DNA of 64,000 nt. Source: Prochilodus magdalenae (lineage: Eukaryota; Chordata; Actinopteri; Characiformes; Prochilodontidae). The first letter of the stretch is position 1; every line of letters starts with the position of its first letter. The notes beneath the pieces were generated by a model. That model saw nothing but the letters and a program-made list of their open reading frames with translations. It made no database searches and was not told where the DNA came from. The DNA is taken from the NCBI GenBank assembly GCA_024036415.1, contig JAMWET010001652.1, positions 666,001-730,000 on the forward strand, written 5' to 3'. A program made the position numbers and the translations under genes. Of the stretch, positions 61,791 through 64,000 are shown one piece after another.

Positions 61791-64000
61791 GTGATGCCAT
61801 TTCTAGAACACCGTGATGGAATACCAGTTATGAAATCGTTGTTGTTGTGACATATGCTGCCATTATGACTCTATAATACTTACAGAAGACGCCATGTGAC
61901 CTCTTTGTCACAATAAGACTGATCTTTTATGATCTTATAACTGACCCTTCATTATTTTCCCTTAAGGGGAAACGGATCTGGGCTCTTATGGGTTAAAATT
62001 ATACACTAATGTTTACAGACCCATGATAGGGGTTTATTAGCCTTACTGGCTCACCACCTTTCTCCCATACAGCAGATTGATAGGTTGAGTAATGTGTGCT
62101 AATATTAGCTGACTGAAGTTCATTAATCTACTGTGGAGTTGATGGGAGTCTCCTGCAGTCTTCAGAGTTAAAGATAATTAGTTTTTGTGCCCCAGTAACA
62201 CAGTAGAGTGTTCTTATATAGCACTGTGGACCTATCAAAACAGAAGCTCCTCAATAATAATTGAACCTAAAGTAATAACACTGTAGGCTGGGGTGCACTA
62301 TCAGGTGGGAGGTCAGGCAAACACAACACCCATTTGCAGCAAAAGCAGAGATGGATACCTCTTTCGGAATTAGTGTTTAGGGCATAGAGAGAATAAAATA
62401 CATGCTTAATTTTTTAAAAATTTTCTATGCTCATTTTTTTTCTACACCACATAGTTCTATTATTACTCAGCCCATTGGTTGGTGCACAATTTACCAACTA
62501 CCTTCCTCCTGTGGTCAGTTTCTGTCATGGTTGATACTGAAATAAGTTAAAGAGGAACACTCCTGTGGGTTCCAGGTATGCCAGGGTTAACTCTAGTTGG
62601 CACGCACATTATATGGGTTATGCACCACTCCATCCCTTCTCTCTCTCTCTCTCTCTGCTCATTCACACAACTTCCTAATGCTCCCTGACAGAAAGGGAGT
62701 GGCAGCCATAAATATGTTAGAGCTGTTCAAGTACACTAGTGAACATCAGGCCAGCATAAATATGACGGTGAGAAGTTGGGCTTGTACAGTGTAGCCCCGA
62801 CACAAATGCTTTGTGTTCTGTTATAGACACGGTACCTCTAGTAAACCTGTGCTAATGCTATATAGTAAAGTTATATATTTAATTAGTAACAGGAATGCAC
62901 AAACCATGTCTTGAAGCCAAAGAAGACTGTACGTTTTAGCTGTTATGCTGTTATGCGGGTTATGATGCAATATATTTGGATATATTGGGATTCTGTAAGC
63001 AAGATTTTATGCTTCTTGTTTATGTTGAGGTTGAAAAGTCTGATGGTGAAGAACAGTACTATTTAGCAATCAGGGGGATTGAACACAGCACAGCACAATC
63101 ACAAATTTACCACACATCTATGGTTGTAAACTAAAGACTAAAAGACTGTGTTTATATTATATATTATATGTGTTTACATTTATACTGTGTTTTTGAGAAT
63201 TGATACATTATCATGAAACATAATATTGTGATATTCAATATGTTTGATATTTTCACACACCTTGTGTTTCATATTGCAATAATCAGATTTTATTTTTTCA
63301 TTCCATGTACAGATTTGGGCTGGTAGTCTGAGCAAACAGTAAATTAAAGTAAAGTAAAGTGGATTACTCTGAATTTCACAAATATCCTCTAGGAAACGCA
63401 GTATATTAGCAGATTAAATGCACTTTACTGACCCAACTGACTAATTATATAACTAACTAGCTAATTCACTCAGCTTTTGCTTCTGATGTGAAGCACTGCT
63501 CTCATAAAGACACAAACACTTTCAACCTGCTAAATGTGAGTAAGTTTGATTGTTAGTTAGTCAGTTAGTTAATTAGTTAATTTATACAAACCAGGTCCAT
63601 GAAGTGCTTTATATCTGTTAGCATATTGTATTGCTGAGAGTGTATTTGAAAGATTTAAAGTGAACCATAAAGTGAAGTTTGTGTATGATGTTTTATATTA
63701 GTGGGAAATCTCTTGGTTCTGCACTGGCTAGGAAGAGCTTTTTGTTAAGGCTTTTTGATATAAACAGTGCACTGTAATATCTCAGAAAAGCACCCTATTA
63801 ACAAAACAATTTAAGTGGAAGTGTCTGAACATTAGTATGTCTGCATATGTGTGATAGACAAGTCATAATGACATTACTTGCTCTTTAACATTCTTAAATG
63901 AATAAAATCATTTGTTTGAATAACATGAAATAACCTCACATACTGAAACTAGGCTTAGTCAGAGTGTGCTTTGTGTTAGATGCTTCTTTTTTTGGTACTT
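61791..64000 (+). other. presumed ank3 intron to window end
   Basis: AT-rich unique sequence with a short GTTAGTTAGTCAGTTAGTTA tetranucleotide run near 63555. No second ank3 exon (which should open with a Ser-Asp-Ala-Asn-Ala-Ser-like segment) was found. Confidence 0.5.
62637..62657. repeat. short (CT)n tract
   Basis: TTCTCTCTCTCTCTCTCT. Confidence 0.85.

Overview
The window looks like teleost fish nuclear DNA, possibly ostariophysan though that is a weak guess. It is AT-rich and mostly non-coding, with many di- and oligonucleotide arrays, Tc1/mariner transposons and their deletion derivatives, tRNA-derived SINEs, and 3'-truncated non-LTR retrotransposon tails with TTTATT-type ends. There is no operon, prokaryotic gene, CRISPR array or rRNA. 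Only one host protein-coding exon can be supported: a first coding exon at 43989-44111 (+) that matches the N terminus of ankyrin-3/ankyrin-G (ank3). It has a strong Kozak start, ends in phase 0 and is followed by GT. Everything after it in the window (at least 19.9 kb) reads as ank3 intron. Everything before it is either upstream flank or, if ank3 has more distal promoters as in mammals, intron of longer isoforms. Layout: 1-12.6 kb is sparse sequence with a CpG-rich patch near 2.1-2.4 kb, retroelement tails near 5.4 and 6.4 kb, SINEs at 8.6, 9.5 and 11.3 kb, and a TG array at 10.2 kb. At 12.6-12.9 kb a CT tract of about 100 bases ends in TAG directly joined to GTAAGT, with a second strong donor 155 bases on; this has the form of a recursive splice site. 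At 13.4-16.3 kb there is an AT array, a degenerate tandem region and a 73-bp minisatellite next to a LINE tail. At 17-35 kb there are Tc1-derived miniature elements (20.3, 22.3, 34.1 kb), copies of another dispersed repeat, and a decayed Tc1 element at 34.0-35.5 kb with a younger miniature element inside it. At 36.2-37.7 kb there are polypurine arrays, and at 39.2-40.9 kb a nearly complete Tc1 element whose transposase has two frameshifts. At 42.6-44.1 kb lie a candidate promoter, 5' leader and the ank3 exon. At 44.1-64 kb there is a LINE 3' end (48.2-49.0 kb), a second polypurine block, AC, AT and CT arrays, two more miniature elements, a possible orphan exon near 59.2 kb and a 1.1-kb, 22-bp satellite-like array at 60.7-61.8 kb. 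The most interesting signals are the recursive-splice architecture at 12.7 kb, the ank3 start with its upstream reading frames, and the nested transposon history. All family calls were made by eye without database searches.
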